Below are positions 54,972-64,000 of a stretch of DNA of 64,000 bases, piece after piece. The DNA comes from Euphorbia lathyris (taxonomy: Eukaryota; Streptophyta; Magnoliopsida; Malpighiales; Euphorbiaceae), in NCBI RefSeq assembly GCF_963576675.1, contig NC_088915.1, positions 40,205,501-40,269,500 of the forward strand. The letters run 5' to 3'. Position numbers and translations under genes: made by a program. How positions within the stretch are numbered: position 1 is the stretch's first letter; each line of letters begins with the position of its first letter. The notes beneath the pieces are model-generated. The model saw only the letters and a program-made list of their open reading frames with translations, searched no databases and was not told the DNA's origin.

Positions 54972-56292
54972 TGTTGAAACACCTTTCCACATGATTTTGA
55001 TTTGACAAAATTATTTAAGTAATGATAAAAATATTCTTACATATTAAATTTAAATGCTTTGATTTATTACACTAATGTGTTTGTTCAATGTTGAGTTTAA
55101 TTGTTTACAAGACATTAAGATTAAAAAGCCCAAAGGCCCTTAAAGTGGAAGTCAAGCCCAAGTCAACACATCAAGACCATTCGGCCCAAGAGTTCAAAAC
55201 GAAGCCGTATCATGTAAAACGATGACTCAGCGAAAGAAGGATCGAGAAGCCTTCGAAGCAAAACCTTCAAGAGGAAGCTGCTGAGTTGGACGACAATCCA
55301 GTCTGAACAACGGCAGACAACGATCAACTTCTAGACAAAGTATTTCTACTTTGGGAAAAGTTCGGAAGGCGTAGGAAGCTGTCTCGTGGACTTTTCCTTA
55401 AATGTCGAAACATTCTGCTGAGGACTGACGAAGACAGGAGATGCAAGAATCCTATTGGCCAACGATGCTGAGCACGCCCAGAGTGACAACGACAGGAAGC
55501 CGTTTCCCTCCAACGGTTATTTCGAAATTCGAAATAACCAGGTGCCTCAAGTGTCACTATATAAAGGCCATCCATTTGCTTCAATCGATGCGGATCTTCA
55601 ATTAGTCGAAACGCTGACCAAATTCATACTTGAAGTTGCTGTGAGAAAAGCAAAGCAAATACCTTACACCAATTTCTATATTATTGTGTAAAAGTCTAGA
55701 GTGATTTTCAATCATCTAAAGTGTCTTAGCAATTGTTGTTTAGGGCAAACGCTTTATCATTTCTAGAAGAATAGAAAGGAGAGGCTGAGTACTCGGTTAT
55801 AGTACTCAGCGTAGATATAGGAGTGAGTAGAGGTATAGAGGAAGGTACTCTTGTTATACTCAGCTTCTATCTGTAAAAGGTTTGTGCTCTACCTTTAAAG
55901 AGCTCAGTAGAGAATTCAAAAAGCTCGGAACGAGTTCCGAGGACTAGACGTAGGCGGAGAGGCCGAACCAGGATAAGTCTGCTGAGTAATATCTTTCTAA
56001 CCCTTAAACTCCTTTAATATATATTGCTTGCTATAAAACTGACTAAGTAAAGAACTCACGCTGAGTTAAGTTTACTAAGAAGCTGAGTTCAGGAATAGAC
56101 TCTAAGTGCTATTTCCTGACTCAAGTAAAGAAGCAGACTTAGTCACAAGTTGACTAAGCTTGTGTCTTGAATCTACTTAGTGACGCTGTGTAAACCTTTT
56201 CATAAGAGAAGAAGTCAGCCTTAACGGACAAAATTTTAAATAGTTCTTATCCCCCCCTTGGAACTAACTTGTCACGTTATAAGGGACCAACA
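54972..56292 (+). repeat. S2 3' LTR, complete
   Basis: 1,321 bp, starts TGTTGAAACACC, ends GGGACCAACA. It has TATATAAAG at 55558-55566 and the 9-bp-stem hairpin at 55784-55810, both shared with S1. Confidence 0.9.
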
Positions 56293-57687
56293 TTAGTGTC
56301 CTATAGTCAATTGTTCTAGGATATAAACCAGCTGTAAATGAATTGTTCTTTATGTCATTTGTTTTAATAAGATATGGTTTTCAAACTGTATAAAGGCAAT
56401 TACTTTTAAGAACTAAATAAGTCTAATAAAAGGAAATCCCCAAGTTTATTTAAAGTGATTATAAAGTGTTCATACAAGCATTAAGTGAGACAAAAAATTA
56501 TAATAAACCAATAAACTTAAAACCACCCCAAGTCAAGTAATATGTTTTGAATATGGATTGGCATAATACTATAGAGACTTGCATGTAACAATGTTTTTTG
56601 TCGAGACATAGAGCTGATCTCACCAGCTTCAGATATGCAGATATCTGGACAGTTACATGGATCCAATAAAGGAGTTCATTAGGATCGGGGACCCGACATG
56701 AGATAACATGATGGATGGATTTATCCTTGTCACTTGTTCATCACATTGGTATTAATAGGTATAAGTATTCCTCAGACTCAAAGGAATGTTAATTAGTGAT
56801 TCTAGATTATAAAATGTGATGCTTTGACTCTGTTCAAACACGATCCATAACAGAGATGATTATAGGGTGTGTGCGGGCAGGCGTTGGGTATCACAGGAAG
56901 TAATTGCAGGATAGTTAACATTGGATTGAGCATTTGTCACTCTTGATAAATGGGAGATACATCCAAGGATCGCTTGTGGAAGACTTGACTCTAAATCCTT
57001 GCAAGGTGATAACTTAAGACTTGAAATGGAGATTTCACTTAACCTATCTATTCGGAGTTAACTCGGCATGTATAAGTAAAACGGATGTCTCACTATATGT
57101 GACTTGACATGATCCATAGTCATAAGATTCTGTTCAAGGATGTAGTTGATAAAGGATTGAATTATACTGTAACTAATACGGAAAGGTCAACGACGGAATC
57201 AACCTGTCTTCTTATAACTCTGGGGGAATGTTTACGGTTCTACCTATCATAGTCCTCACACTCATTCCGTTATACAAAGATTAAATGTAATTTTGGGAAA
57301 TTAATTTAATGGTTGTATACGGCTAGTAGTAATAAGAACATAATGGGTCACACATAAGACTTGGAACCAAAAAGAGGAATGAATATTAATTAATTGATGG
57401 AAGCCCAACTAAGTCCACTAAGGCCAAATATAAAGGGGGGGGGGGGCGAAATACATGTGTATTAGACACATGTGAGATTAATTTAATTTTGACAATTTTA
57501 ATTAGATTATAATTGTAGGATAATTTAATTAGAAGGTTTATTGTGATTATAGTACTTCTAATTATATCCTATTAAATAAGTTAATATTATCTTATAATTA
57601 ATATTTGGATATAACAGATCTTGGAAAAAGGAAATAGGTTAAAAAAATTTATATTGCCGCTGCCAAACGTTTGCCTATTTCCCTTTA
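56293..57687 (+). repeat. Copia B 3' LTR, missing its first nine bases
   Basis: Starts TTAGTGTCC next to the S2 LTR and ends GCCTATTTCCCTTTA before GATGG. The usual CA end appears mutated to TA. A run of 12 G lies at 57435-57446. It provides the full LTR length, about 1.4 kb. Confidence 0.82.
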
Positions 57688-57692
57688 GATGG
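57688..57692. repeat. Target site duplication GATGG (right)
   Basis: Matches 47645-47649. Confidence 0.85.
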
Positions 57693-57778
57693 GGTGTTGA
57701 AAATATGCCTCCAACTACACGATCCTCATTTTTGGCGAGGATATGGATGACTTTGATGCATGATGGAATGGAGAGTTA

Positions 57779-57862
57779 GACTTTATAATACCTCATCCAT
57801 GAGGTTCTGAGATCTAGGCAGACTTTATAATACCTCGTCCATGAGGTTCTGAGAACTGGTTG
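57779..57862. repeat. 42-bp tandem repeat, two copies
   Basis: Each copy begins GACTTTATAATACCTC and contains CCATGAGGTTCTGAGA. Confidence 0.92.
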
Positions 57863-57868
57863 ATTTTT

Positions 57869-57997
57869 TAATCCGTCTGACGACATATCATTGTTGGTTC
57901 TAATACGTCTGACAGCATACCACTTTCGAGTCTAATTTGTCTGACGGGTATATCATTGTTGAGTCTAATCCATCTGACGACATATCATTGTTGGGAT
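57869..57997. repeat. 32-bp tandem repeat, four copies
   Basis: Units of 32-33 bp start at 57869, 57901, 57933 and 57966 with core TAATnnGTCTGAC and CATTGTTG. Units 1 and 4 are closest to each other. Confidence 0.9.
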
Positions 57998-58439
57998 TTT
58001 GATTTGGACAGAATGCGTCTGGGCAAGTACGTCCATTTTGTCTATTACATGCATTAAAACACACAAATAATTCCCTTTTCTTGGGGGTTAAATTTGTCTA
58101 GAAATTAATTCAATGTCATAAATTATAATTAATGTATTTGAATGAATACAAAGTGCATTGAAATTATAATTTATTAACTTTTTGTTTAATACATCTAATT
58201 AAATGTATTTGAATAAATGAGCCATTAATTGCACACTTAGAATGCGAAAAGGTGGCTCATGACCGGCGGTTTGATCGCTGATCTGATGCATGGGTAGCCA
58301 ATTGGTGACTGGTAGCCGATCGAGGACCCTTACAGGCTGATAGCCTATAAATATGTCAGGGAGATGCCATTGTTGGTTACACTTCCATAACTAACTCTTG
58401 GCATTCTTTATTACCTACCTTCAAGACTTATAAAATCTC
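57998..58439. other. Unassigned spacer with a TATA-like site
   Basis: AT-rich. A CCAAT-like word near 58300 and CTATAAATAT near 58346 followed by a leader-like stretch resemble a retroelement promoter, but no paired LTR is visible. No ORF. Confidence 0.4.
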
Positions 58440-58734
58440 CCATCATGAGCCATGGGAGATTAGAAATGCGATAGAGATCCTTCATGCACTGCCAAGATTG
58501 TGATCTTCTATTTCTTTCCGAGAAGCCATAAAAACCAGTCATTCTCCATTATGCCATGTTCCCTGACTGAACCTTGGCATCAATAAAATTCACCCCATAT
58601 TTTATTAGGCTTACTAAAGCCTCTTGCTTCCAGAGTAACGCCAATCCCCCCTCCTCTGATACTATCTACTGCAAAGCAACCATCATAACCAAGTGACTGT
58701 TTTGATTGTAAAATAGATGTTTGTCCCATCATTG
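58440..58734 (-). pseudogene. LINE endonuclease fragment
   Basis: On the minus strand, SLGYDGCFAVDSIRGGG (around 58700-58650) is the conserved plant L1 endonuclease segment (family: xGFDxxFxVDxxGRGGGLALLW). Weaker similarity continues to about 58440 through stops. The N-terminal part of the domain, with an S-W-N motif and FLVET, lies beyond the MITE at 59390-59500. This enzyme would nick target DNA; here it is broken. Confidence 0.68.
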
Positions 58735-59389
58735 GCCCTGTTTGGTAAAGAGCGTTTTGGGATAAAAAGAGCAGTTTTGACCAACTTTAGCGGTTTGACC
58801 ACTGAAACCGCTGATTGGAGTGTTTGGTGGAGAGAGTTTTGGGATGAAAACGCTAATTTAGAAAAAGCTCCTTTTATGAGCTTTTTCAATTAGCATTTTG
58901 CAATATTAAAATTAATGGATTTCTTTAACCCTAATAGATAGACTCCTCCTCCAGCCAAATAAACGTTTTATTCGATCCTCTCATCTTCTCCTACGTTTTT
59001 CTTCAATTTTTTGCTTCTTGCGACCTTAGGAAGAAATCTGGGAATCTGTTTGTTGAAGAAGAATTTTTTTTTTTTTGAAGATCTTCATCAAGGAGGTTAG
59101 TTGATTAATTTTTGTTTGCTTGCATAAGATTCTCTTCTTATTGATCATATGGTGTAATGATAGAAATTTTAAATTTCAATACATAGAACACTATATGTCA
59201 TAATTTTAAAGATATTTTTATGCATTAAAAAAGAAATGCCCTTATTCGTCTTTTTGCACAAACCGCTATTATCAATCAGATAGTTTTTACCAAACAGGTC
59301 TACACAAACAGCTAGTCAAATCAGCTAATGTAATCAGCTAACAACTAACAGCTAATGTAATCACTTAACAGCTAATTCCCAAACAGGGT
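58735..59389. mobile_element. hAT-like MITE inside the LINE
   Basis: Ends GCCCTGTTTGG and CCAAACAGGGT are inverted repeats, flanked by CATTG (58730-58734 and 59390-59394). The interior has AGCGGTTT/AAACCGCT and CAGCTAATGTAATCA repeats. The TSD is shorter than the 8 bp usual for hAT, so the class is uncertain. Confidence 0.65.
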
Positions 59390-59498
59390 CATTGTCTCCA
59401 CAAGGAAAATAATAGATGGTGTGTGGGTCCTGATGAGCTATTTTAGCTCACGGACTGTCTCGAGGTTGCCCACTCCCCATAGTTCCAACTGAGGCAAA

Positions 59499-60505
59499 TC
59501 ATGGCTTCTGGCAGGTCCGTTCGCCGGATCCCACCGATATCTCTATTTCATTAATTATGCCTTCCATAGTTGAGTTTGTGTTTTCTTCCGTCTCCCTTCT
59601 CTGTCTTTTGGAGTCAGACATTACATTAACATGTGCTTCACTTCTTTCAACTTCCCCCGCCTTATCTTGAATCTTGTATAATTGTGTGGCTTTATTGTTT
59701 GGTTGTGTTTCTACGGAATGTGGTTTAATAAGGATTGGTGCAGCCTTCAACCAAGGTGAGGAGTTGTGGAACGTTCTACGTAGTGCCGCTCGTAGAAAAG
59801 AGCCATATAAGTTGGGCAGTTCTGGATTGTTGAGGGCCATGTAGGCCATGCAGTCCTGATCACTGTGTCCTAACAAACCACATTAGAAACAAAAGTGTGG
59901 AAGCCTCTCATATTGAAAATTCACCCATACCCACTCTTGCATTGATTTCCCCAATTCATTATGCGTTTCAGCGGCTTACGAACATCCATAATCACCTGTA
60001 CCCGTAGATATCCCTTGAAAGGTTTTGAGTAATCTCTCGTGTCAGTGCGGAGAACTGTTCCAATAAACTTACCACATGATATTGCTACTTTCTCTGTGCG
60101 GAAGCCTGCTGGTATGTCATGTATTTGAATCTAGAAAGCGGCCTCATGTAGTGGAACGGTAAGCAACTCTTCTGTTTTTGTAACTCTGTGGAGTACAAGC
60201 AGTTTAATTTCAAAGGACCAGGGTCCACCGTTCATGACAGCGTTGATGTCGAAAACATGGTTAAACTGCAATAGGAAACGCCCTCCTTCCAATTCCATAA
60301 TTGATATACCCCCTGTTGGTTTCCACAGTTTAGAAAGCATAACCTTCATCCCTTCCACATTAATCGGCTTTTCCGTGATAAATCGTCCAACACAGCTCCA
60401 TCGGAGATCATATTCCGGTGCCTGAACGCCTTTTAGTATAATGACTAGTGCCGTGTCTTCCTCCTCAAGCGTCAATCTTAGGCAATTTTGTGCGATATCA
60501 TCCAT
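59499..60505 (-). pseudogene. LINE ORF1-like protein (DUF4283-like, CCHC)
   Basis: ATG at 60505 (MDDIAQNCLRLTLEEEDT). The N-terminal domain has DLRWSCVGRFITEKPINVEG, then LSKLWKP, GGRFLLQFNHVFDINAVMNGGPWSF and LHRVTK, matching plant LINE ORF1 proteins with DUF4283. A TAG after LHEAAF (about 60131) interrupts the frame, which goes on with VQVIMDVRKPLKR. Near 59905-59865 a zinc knuckle C-F-stop-C-G-L-L-G-H-S-D-Q-D-C has correct CX2CX4HX4C spacing but contains a stop. The C-terminal tail to 59499 is low complexity. Such proteins bind LINE RNA. Confidence 0.82.
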
Positions 60506-61011
60506 GATGCCTTGAGAATGAATCAGAAAAGTTGTTTTTTTTAGATAACAAAATCGTCAAACTTTTAAAAGAATCAGACGGAAATGAAAGTGAAGAAGAT
60601 AATCTGTAATTAATTGGTAATCGGTGGTGATCGGCAAGAGAAGATATGAAAAGAAACTCAACCCTAAACTAGGGTAAGAGGAAAAAAAATGACAAAAAAC
60701 CCTAACACAGGGTATGGACATGTTTTCCTTAATTTTTACTCCACTATCAGAGTAGAAGAGAAGTTGAGAGATGAAATAGTAACAACAATCAAATTTAATA
60801 TAGCAGTGGATCGATAAAAAAAATTATTCAATGAAAAACAAAATAAAGCAAAAAAAAATGAAGCTTATCTTCCAATTAAAAATAAAAATAAAAATAAATT
60901 CTAAATCTAAATGAAAAAGTTGAAATTATTTTTGGGCGGTTAGAGTTTGCCTAAGAAGGAGAGCAAAATCTCCAAGTCATTCTTATGCACGCTATTAACA
61001 AGTTTTTATAA
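60506..61011. other. LINE leader or flanking A-rich DNA
   Basis: No ORF of note. A-rich with several A runs. It may include the 5' UTR of the LINE on the minus strand, but no boundary was found. Confidence 0.5.
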
Positions 61012-61020
61012 ACAAAATAT
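61012..61020. repeat. 9-bp target duplication ACAAAATAT (left of fold-back 1)
   Basis: Repeats at 62384-62392. Nine bases is the Mutator-type duplication length. Confidence 0.9.
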
Positions 61021-62383
61021 GGGCTAATTACTAATCTAGCACATTTGAAGGGGTCCATTAACATATTTGATCCACTTTGCTTCCATCTCACCAAATTAGA
61101 CACTTTTATCCATTTTGGACAAGAATACCCTTATTTCAATTCACATTCTTCCTCATACTCTCAACGTATTCTTCACCATCCCAAACCGACGAAAAGAGAC
61201 GGTGGTTTATAGAGAGAAGCGATTATGTTTCGTTCAACCTTTGCTTCCATCTCACAATTGAACTGCTGCAATGTCACATTTGTGACGAATTCGTCACAAA
61301 TGCTTGTCGCATCTGCAACAAGAGTTGTCGCATTTGTGACGAGATGCGACAACTGTTTCTCGCATTTGTGATGAAGTGCGATAGATTTCGTCACTAATGC
61401 GACAACAATGGGAAAAAATAGAGGAAATTGAAACGATACAGTTACAGATGAAGAAAGAGGCAAGACAAGCGAGAAAAGCAGGCGTATAAGCTAAAAACAT
61501 ACCATTTCTAAGGAAATTGAACATAATACTTCAATAATCTAAAAAATCGCCAACAATTGGTATCAGAAATTAAAGAAGATGAACCGAAGAAGAAGTTGAA
61601 ACGAAAAAGAAGAAGAAGAAGAAGAAGAAGAAGAACCAGAAGAAGAATAAGTGAAAGGAAAAAGAAGAAGAAGCAAGAGCAGGAGCAGATGGATCGATCG
61701 AATAGAACTAATGATAATTTTGTCCAAAATGGATGAAAGTGTCTAATTTGGTGAGATAGAAGCAAAGTGGGTTAGATATGTAAATTGACCCAATAATTAT
61801 TTTAATAATTATTTATTTGAATTATTTATTTTTTAATATTATTAAATAATTATTTTAATTATTATATTAGAATTCGAAATTCTAAATGAATCTATTAGTA
61901 ATTAGAAATAGAAAATAGATAGAAAGAGAAAATCTTATATTAAAAAAACATAGACAAATTTTGTTACTAATGCGATAATAATGGAGGAAAATAGAGGAAA
62001 TTGAAACGATACCGTTACAGATGAAGAAAGAGGCAACACAAGCGAGAAAAGCATGTGTATAAGCTAAAAACATACAATTTTTACGGAAAATTTAACATAA
62101 TACTTCAATAATCTCAAAAATCGCTAACAATTGGTATCAGAAATTAAAGAAAATGAACCGAAGAAGAAGTTGAAACGAAAAAGAAGAAGAAGAAGAAGAA
62201 TAAGAAGCGAAAGGAAAAAGAAGAAGAAGAAGAAGCGGGAGCAGGAGCAGATGGATCAATCGAATAGAACTAATGATAATTTTGTTCAAAATGAATAAAA
62301 GTGTCTAATTTGGTGAGATAGAAGTAAAATGGATTAGATATGTAAATTGACCCATTTAGTTAGACTAGATTTGTAATTAGCCC
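61021..62383. mobile_element. Mutator-like fold-back element 1
   Basis: Starts GGGCTAATTACTAATCTAGC and ends AGATTTGTAATTAGCCC. About 110 bp at the left (to CCATTTTGGACAA) pair with the right end. The left arm then carries unrelated sequence (about 61140-61255). The right arm is doubled: 61400-61790 and 61970-62360 are direct copies, each with a GAA-repeat block and the GTGTCTAATTTGGTGAGATA end. The centre (61270-61405) has palindromes with TGTCGCATTTGTGACG. No transposase ORF. Confidence 0.82.
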
Positions 62384-62393
62384 ACAAAATATT
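62384..62393. repeat. Overlapping target duplications of fold-back 1 and 2
   Basis: ACAAAATAT (62384-62392) closes element 1 and CAAAATATT (62385-62393) opens element 2, offset by one base. Confidence 0.88.
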
Positions 62394-63445
62394 GGGCTAA
62401 TTACAAATCTAGCCTAATTAAGAAGGGCCTTTTACATATCTAACCCACTTTGCATTCATCTTACCAAATTAGACACTTTCAATCATTTTGGACAAAATTA
62501 CCCTTAGTTCTATTCAATCATCGATCTACTTTTTATTCTTCTTCTTCTTCCGCTTCTTCTTTTTTTTCGCTTGTTGTTCTTCTTCTTCTAGTTCTGGTTC
62601 TGGTTCTTCTTCTTCTTCTTCAGTTCATCTTCTTCAATTTCTGATACCAATCATTAGCGATTTTTGAGATTATTGACGTATTATGTTCAATTTCCCGTAG
62701 AAATGATATGTTTTTAGTTTATACGTTTGCTTTTCTCGTTGGTCTTGTCTCTTTCTTCATTTGTAATGGTATCGTTTCAATTTTCTCAATTTTTCGCAAT
62801 TTTTCTCAATTTTCCTCCATTGCTGTCGCATTTGTGACGAAATTTGTCGCATTTCGTCACAAATGCGACAACTCTTGTCGCATTTGTGACGAAATGCGAC
62901 AAAGTTGTCACATTCGCAAATGCGACAACTTTGTCGTATTTCATCACAAATGCGACAAGAGTTGTCGCATTTGTGACGAAATGCGACAGCTCTTGTCGCA
63001 TTTGTGACGAAATGCGACAAATTTCGTCACAAATGCGACAGCAATGGAGGAAAATTGAGAAAAATTGCGGAAAATTGAGAAAATTGAAACGATACCATTA
63101 CAGATGAAGAAAGAGACAAGACCAACGAGAAAAGCAAGCGTATAAGCTAAAAACATACTATTTCTATGGGAAATTAACTCAAAAATCTCTAATGATTAGT
63201 ATCAGAAATTGAAGAAGATGAACCGAATAAGAAGTTGAAAGAAGAAGAAGAAGAAGAAGAAGAAGAACCAGAAGAAGAAGAAGAAAAAGCGGAAGAAGAA
63301 GAAGAAGAAGTAGATCGATGATTGAATAGAACTAAGGGTAATTTTGTCCAAAATGGTTGAAAGTGTCTAATTTGGTAAGATGGAAGCAAAGTGGGTTAGA
63401 TATGTAAAATGTCATTCTTAATTGGGTTAGATTTGTAATTAGCCC
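62394..63445. mobile_element. Mutator-like fold-back element 2
   Basis: 1,052 bp, almost one long palindrome: GGGCTAATTACAAATCTAGC at the left end pairs with the right end, and pairing continues through the CTT/GAA block, ATGGTATCGTTTCAATTTTC and the central array. Flanked by CAAAATATT (62385-62393 and 63446-63454). The ORFs in it are Ser- or Phe-rich translations of CTT repeats and of the palindromes, not genes. Confidence 0.88.
62824..63050. repeat. Central palindrome cluster of fold-back 2
   Basis: The unit TGTCGCATTT-GTGACG-AAATGCGACA and its variants recur about five to six times on both strands around a centre near 62917. Confidence 0.9.
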
Positions 63446-63454
63446 CAAAATATT
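63446..63454. repeat. 9-bp target duplication CAAAATATT (right of fold-back 2)
   Basis: Matches 62385-62393. Confidence 0.9.
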
Positions 63455-63498
63455 TTAGATAATTTTCTATTAATTTACCATTAGTAAATGGGCCTTAG

Positions 63499-63862
63499 AG
63501 CATCTCCAATAGAGGGTGCCTAAAAGAGTGCCAGCTGATGTGGCAATAGGTTTGACAACTTTTAAAGGGTGCCCACTATTGGAGTGATTGTGGGTGTAAG
63601 GAAAGTTGCCAATTTTTGGCAACCTCTTGGCAACCTTGTTTAATAATTTTTTAATATACTCTCCTAGAAATAATAAATCTGGAACATTTTATTTATAATA
63701 AAATAATAATTTGTAGGATTATAGTGGCAACTTTTCAAACAACCTCTGTTGGAGCATTTTTTAAGTAAAAGTTGCCAAAAATGATGTGGATGAAAGAGAC
63801 AATAAAATACTATATTTTAGTAAATTTTGGCACTCTTTTAGGCACCTCTATTGGAGATGCTC
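63499..63862. mobile_element. Tourist-like (PIF/Harbinger) MITE
   Basis: 364 bp with inverted ends GAGCATCTCCAATAGAGG and CCTCTATTGGAGATGCTC, extended by GTGCCTAAAAGAGTGCC pairing near the right end. TTA flanks both sides (63496-63498 and 63863-63865), the PIF/Harbinger duplication. No ORF. Confidence 0.92.
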
Positions 63863-64000
63863 TTATACGGTCAAGTCTTAAGTCCGCAATCAGCCAGATG
63901 CGGACCCATAGTGACGGTTCCAAAACAATCCACATTAGTTCGCCATAATTTCAACTCTGCCCCTTGTCTAAACCAAACGGAAAACTAGTTAGAGACCGGA

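Larger units (their letters stand above)
48655..56292 (+). mobile_element. Sirevirus-like element S2, 5' half deleted and partly inverted
   Basis: Same family as S1. Present are an inverted integrase C-terminal segment (48655-49203), RT-RNase H, intergenic region with internal TATA, third ORF, three GGGGGAG tracts and a complete 3' LTR (54972-56292). Missing are the 5' LTR, gag, protease and integrase head. The LTR differs substantially from the S1 LTR in its middle, so the two are not a recent pair. Confidence 0.87.
47650..57687 (+). mobile_element. Copia B: LTR element whose interior is replaced by Sirevirus S2
   Basis: Its 5' LTR (47650-48652) and 3' LTR (56293-57687) are collinear over about 1 kb, with roughly 2.7% difference by eye. 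GATGG flanks both outer ends. The LTR is distantly like that of copia A (shared GTTGTTTTAGGATATAAA-type start and GGGxGAAAT middle). Nothing of its own gag-pol remains. Between the LTRs lies a rearranged Sirevirus. The 3' LTR lacks its first nine bases (TGTTGGGGC) exactly where S2 ends, as expected if S2 had inserted there and the left part was later deleted. Confidence 0.8.
58440..60505 (-). mobile_element. Decayed L1-type LINE, 5' part, interrupted by a MITE
   Basis: The minus strand from 60505 encodes an ORF1-like protein, and from about 59500 leftward the start of an endonuclease domain. The MITE at 58735-59389 splits the endonuclease between FLVET and the GYDGCFAVDSIRGGG block. The latter is the plant LINE APE-type signature. 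Stops and frameshifts are frequent. RT is not in the window. The left limit near 58440 is approximate. Confidence 0.78.

Noticed and set aside
54972..57687. Reading the Sirevirus and following LTR as one 2.7-kb LTR
   Set aside because: The first 1,321 bp match the S1 LTR type and the rest matches 47650-48652; two families are joined at 56292.
62450..62644. Ser/Leu-rich ORF from CTT repeats, and matching ones at 61508-61765 and 63189-63389
   Set aside because: Translation of the GAA/CTT blocks in fold-back element arms.

Overview
The window is plant nuclear DNA made almost wholly of nested transposable elements, most likely from a eudicot. The evidence is AT-rich DNA, Ty1/copia and Ty3/gypsy elements with tRNA-iMet or tRNA-Asp primer sites, L1-type LINE pieces with plant RNase H and DUF4283-like domains, and Tourist, hAT and Mutator-like MITEs. 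I see no intact host gene, no tRNA or rRNA gene and no CRISPR array. The species cannot be named from sequence alone.

Layout. 1-13675: an old reverse-strand copia element (copia A). A young non-autonomous Ty3-type element sits inside it at 6280-11841, with perfect TTACA target duplications. 13676-18172: a truncated Tat-lineage Ty3/gypsy element. Its pol runs on the minus strand with the extra archaeal-type RNase H, and a spliced antisense gene runs on the plus strand. 18173-29057: Sirevirus-like copia element S1 with gag, broken pol and a large third ORF. 29058-39972: a plus-strand Athila-type LTR fragment split by a whole minus-strand Athila-type element (29805-39932, ATACA duplications). 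That element carries a 5'-truncated LINE in its pol (15-bp duplication). 39973-44383: the 5' part of another copia element (copia C). 44646-45190: a LINE tail. 45315-45611: a hAT-like MITE. 47650-57687: copia B, flanked by GATGG duplications. Its interior is replaced by a second Sirevirus (S2) with an inverted integrase segment. 57779-57997: short tandem repeats. 58440-60505: a decayed LINE split by a MITE. 61021-63445: two Mutator-like fold-back elements inserted one base apart in the same site. 63499-63862: a Tourist-like MITE.

The genes do not act together as a host pathway. The autonomous families would each have encoded gag, protease, integrase and RT-RNase H, but every copy here carries stops, frameshifts, deletions or lost catalytic residues. 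The signals most worth following are not coding. They are: (i) an array of eight palindromes with auxin-response-element-like half-sites, spaced 20-21-20 bp, just upstream of the TATA box in the Athila LTR; (ii) a dense TGAGT/ACTCA word cluster in the Sirevirus, beside a conserved internal TATA box and pyrimidine-rich leader ahead of the third ORF; (iii) the intron-containing antisense gene of the Tat element; and (iv) the paired fold-back insertions at one target.
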